A program made the position numbers and the translations under genes. From Syntrophaceae bacterium (GTDB lineage Bacteria > Desulfobacterota > DTXE01): a stretch of 6,559 nt of DNA. The notes below the pieces were generated by a model. The model saw nothing but the letters and a program-made list of their open reading frames with translations. It did no database searches and was not told the origin of the DNA. Below, in pieces: positions 5,247 through 6,559 of the stretch. Numbering within the stretch: the first letter of the stretch is position 1; each line of letters opens with the position of its first letter. The DNA lies in assembly GCA_012962595.1 (NCBI GenBank), contig DTXE01000132.1, positions 1-6,559 of the forward strand, in the 5' to 3' direction.

Positions 5247-6559
5247 ATGCCGAAGCGGTTAAAATCTAACATAAGGGTGGCTGTTGTTGGCTATGGCTAC
5301 TGGGGTAAGAATCTGGTCAGAAATTTTTGGGAATTGGGAGCACTTTCTGTTATTTGTGACATAGATATAGATAAGCTAGAAGTGGCTAAAATTAAGTACC
5401 CTGGTACAAAAACAGTTTCCTCCTTTAGAGAAGGACTGGAGGATGATATAGATGGCATCGTTGTTGCTACTCCAGCCATTTATCACTACCAGATGGGTAA
5501 AGAGGCCTTGTTAGCAGACAAACATGTTTTTGTAGAAAAGCCACTGGCATTGGATATTAGACAAGGGGAAGAGTTGGTTACACTGGCTGAAAAGAAGAAG
5601 AAGATACTCATGGTTGGTCACATCTTGCGTTACCACCCTGCCATAGGTAAACTCAAAGAACTTATTGATAGGGGTGAACTTGGAAAGATCCAATACATTT
5701 ATTCTAATCGTCTAAATATAGGTAAAATCCGTTCCGAAGAAAATATTCTTTGGAGTTTTGCCCCTCATGATATATCAGTTATACTCTTTTTATTAAAGGA
5801 ATCCCCAGAGAGTATCTATGCAACTGGTGGGAGCTACCTTCAGCGCAAAATCCCTGATGTAACCATAACCACAATGGATTTTGCAAGTGGGGTAAAGGCC
5901 CACATTTTTGTCAGCTGGCTCCATCCGTTCAAGGAACAAAAGCTGGTGGTTGTGGGTAATAAAAGAATGGCGGTTTTTGACGATATAAGTAGAGAGAAGC
6001 TCTTTCTTTACCCTCACAAAATAGAGTGGATAGACAGAGTTCCTGTAATCTCCCAAGCTGAGGCCGAAATTGTATCTGTTGAAACGGAGGAACCCCTGAG
6101 AAACGAATGTAAACATTTCCTGGAATGTATCAAAAACAATGAAACTCCCAAAACAGATGGCAGAGAAGGCCTCCGAGTTCTCCGAGTCCTGCAGGCCTCA
6201 GAAGAGTCCCTAAAGCAAAATGGTGCCACTATCTATTTATCAAAAATGGAAAGCCACCCTACTTATCATGGGGTCTTCATCCATGAATCTTCCTATGTTG
6301 ACGATGATGTAGAAATCGGTGAAGGTACCCAAATTTGGCACTTTTCCCATATTCTGAGGGGTTCTAAGATTGGCAGAAATTGCAAAATTGGTCAAAACGT
6401 GGTCATTGGCCCCAACGTAACCATTGGTAACGGCTGCAAGATCCAAAACAACGTTTCGGTTTATGAAGGGGTTACCTTAGAGGATGAGGTCTTCTGCGGC
6501 CCTTCTATGGTCTTTACCAATGTGTTTAACCCACGCTGCCACATCCCTCGGATGAAGGA
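5247..6559 (+). CDS. Fused Gfo/Idh/MocA dehydrogenase (WbpB/WlbA-like) and beta-helix N-acetyltransferase (WbpD/WlbB-like), partial at right edge
   Basis: The frame stays open to the window end (437 codons plus two bases, no stop). Residues 9-330 are a sugar-nucleotide dehydrogenase: a Rossmann start [12 protein letters not shown] (G15, G17, G20), the EKPLA motif with K98 at 97-101, and an HD pair (H174/D175) in the substrate half. From about residue 338 the chain becomes a left-handed beta-helix acetyltransferase with hexapeptide repeats and the WlbB-type segments IWHFSHIL (363-370), [23 protein letters not shown] and [11 protein letters not shown]. By homology, WbpB oxidises C3 of UDP-GlcNAcA, WbpE transaminates, and WbpD acetylates the 3-amine, giving a UDP-2,3-diacetamido uronic acid for O-antigen or another surface glycan. 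This protein would carry the first and third of those steps. The start at 5247 has GGAGG 5 nt upstream. A WbpE-like aminotransferase would be expected nearby, but none is in the window. Confidence 0.9.
   Translation, partial: MPKRLKSNIRVAVVGYGYWGKNLVRNFWELGALSVICDIDIDKLEVAKIKYPGTKTVSSFREGLEDDIDGIVVATPAIYHYQMGKEALLADKHVFVEKPLALDIRQGEELVTLAEKKKKILMVGHILRYHPAIGKLKELIDRGELGKIQYIYSNRLNIGKIRSEENILWSFAPHDISVILFLLKESPESIYATGGSYLQRKIPDVTITTMDFASGVKAHIFVSWLHPFKEQKLVVVGNKRMAVFDDISREKLFLYPHKIEWIDRVPVISQAEAEIVSVETEEPLRNECKHFLECIKNNETPKTDGREGLRVLRVLQASEESLKQNGATIYLSKMESHPTYHGVFIHESSYVDDDVEIGEGTQIWHFSHILRGSKIGRNCKIGQNVVIGPNVTIGNGCKIQNNVSVYEGVTLEDEVFCGPSMVFTNVFNPRCHIPRMK

Noticed and set aside
5793..6446. 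Several minus-strand open frames of 68-107 codons opposite the right-hand gene
   Set aside because: They are antisense to a continuous dehydrogenase-acetyltransferase frame with recognisable motifs throughout.

Overview
This 6.6-kb window looks like ordinary bacterial chromosome of moderate GC with dense gene packing. A secreted solute-binding protein, a PlsC acyltransferase and a nucleotide-sugar enzyme of the WbpB/WbpD (O-antigen sugar) type suggest a Gram-negative bacterium. The mix of genes is reminiscent of thermophilic Desulfobacterota/Thermodesulfobacteriota, but that placement is only an impression: nothing in the window is diagnostic (no rRNA, no marker gene).

Region 1 (1-3240, minus strand) is a CUT1-type carbohydrate ABC importer operon, transcribed leftwards: binding protein (3240-1984), MalF-like permease (1987-1122), MalG-like permease (1125-298) and a MalK/UgpC-like ATPase (290 to beyond the left edge). 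The first three genes overlap as ATGA stop/start junctions and the ATPase follows after 7 bp, so it reads as one transcript making one importer, probably for a di- or oligosaccharide of the trehalose/maltose type. The MalF gene is interrupted by a one-base frame change at a T7 run. The run forms a canonical -1 slippery heptamer (T TTT TTG) followed, 8 nt later, by a 5-bp hairpin. A homopolymer sequencing error or a young pseudogene is the default explanation, but programmed -1 frameshifting would restore a full-length 288-residue permease.

Region 2 (3241-3385) is a divergent promoter region. It has a strong sigma70-like promoter (TTGACT, 17 bp, extended TG-N-TATTAT) facing right and a weaker TTGACT/TAAAGT promoter facing left towards the ABC operon.

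Region 3 (3386-4190) holds a small unrecognised protein with three CxxC pairs (128 aa, plus strand). It converges tail to tail, 7 bp apart, with a standalone single-stranded DNA-binding protein gene, ssb (minus strand).

Region 4 (4191-6559, plus strand) begins with a 181-bp intergenic region carrying candidate outward promoters and two short palindromes. It is followed by a 1-acylglycerol-3-phosphate acyltransferase gene (plsC-like) and then, after 128 bp, by a long reading frame that runs off the right edge. This last gene encodes a Gfo/Idh/MocA dehydrogenase (WbpB/WlbA-like) fused to a left-handed beta-helix N-acetyltransferase (WbpD/WlbB-like). It probably acts in making a UDP-2,3-diacetamido uronic acid for surface polysaccharide. 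I saw no mobile element, CRISPR array, tRNA or rRNA.
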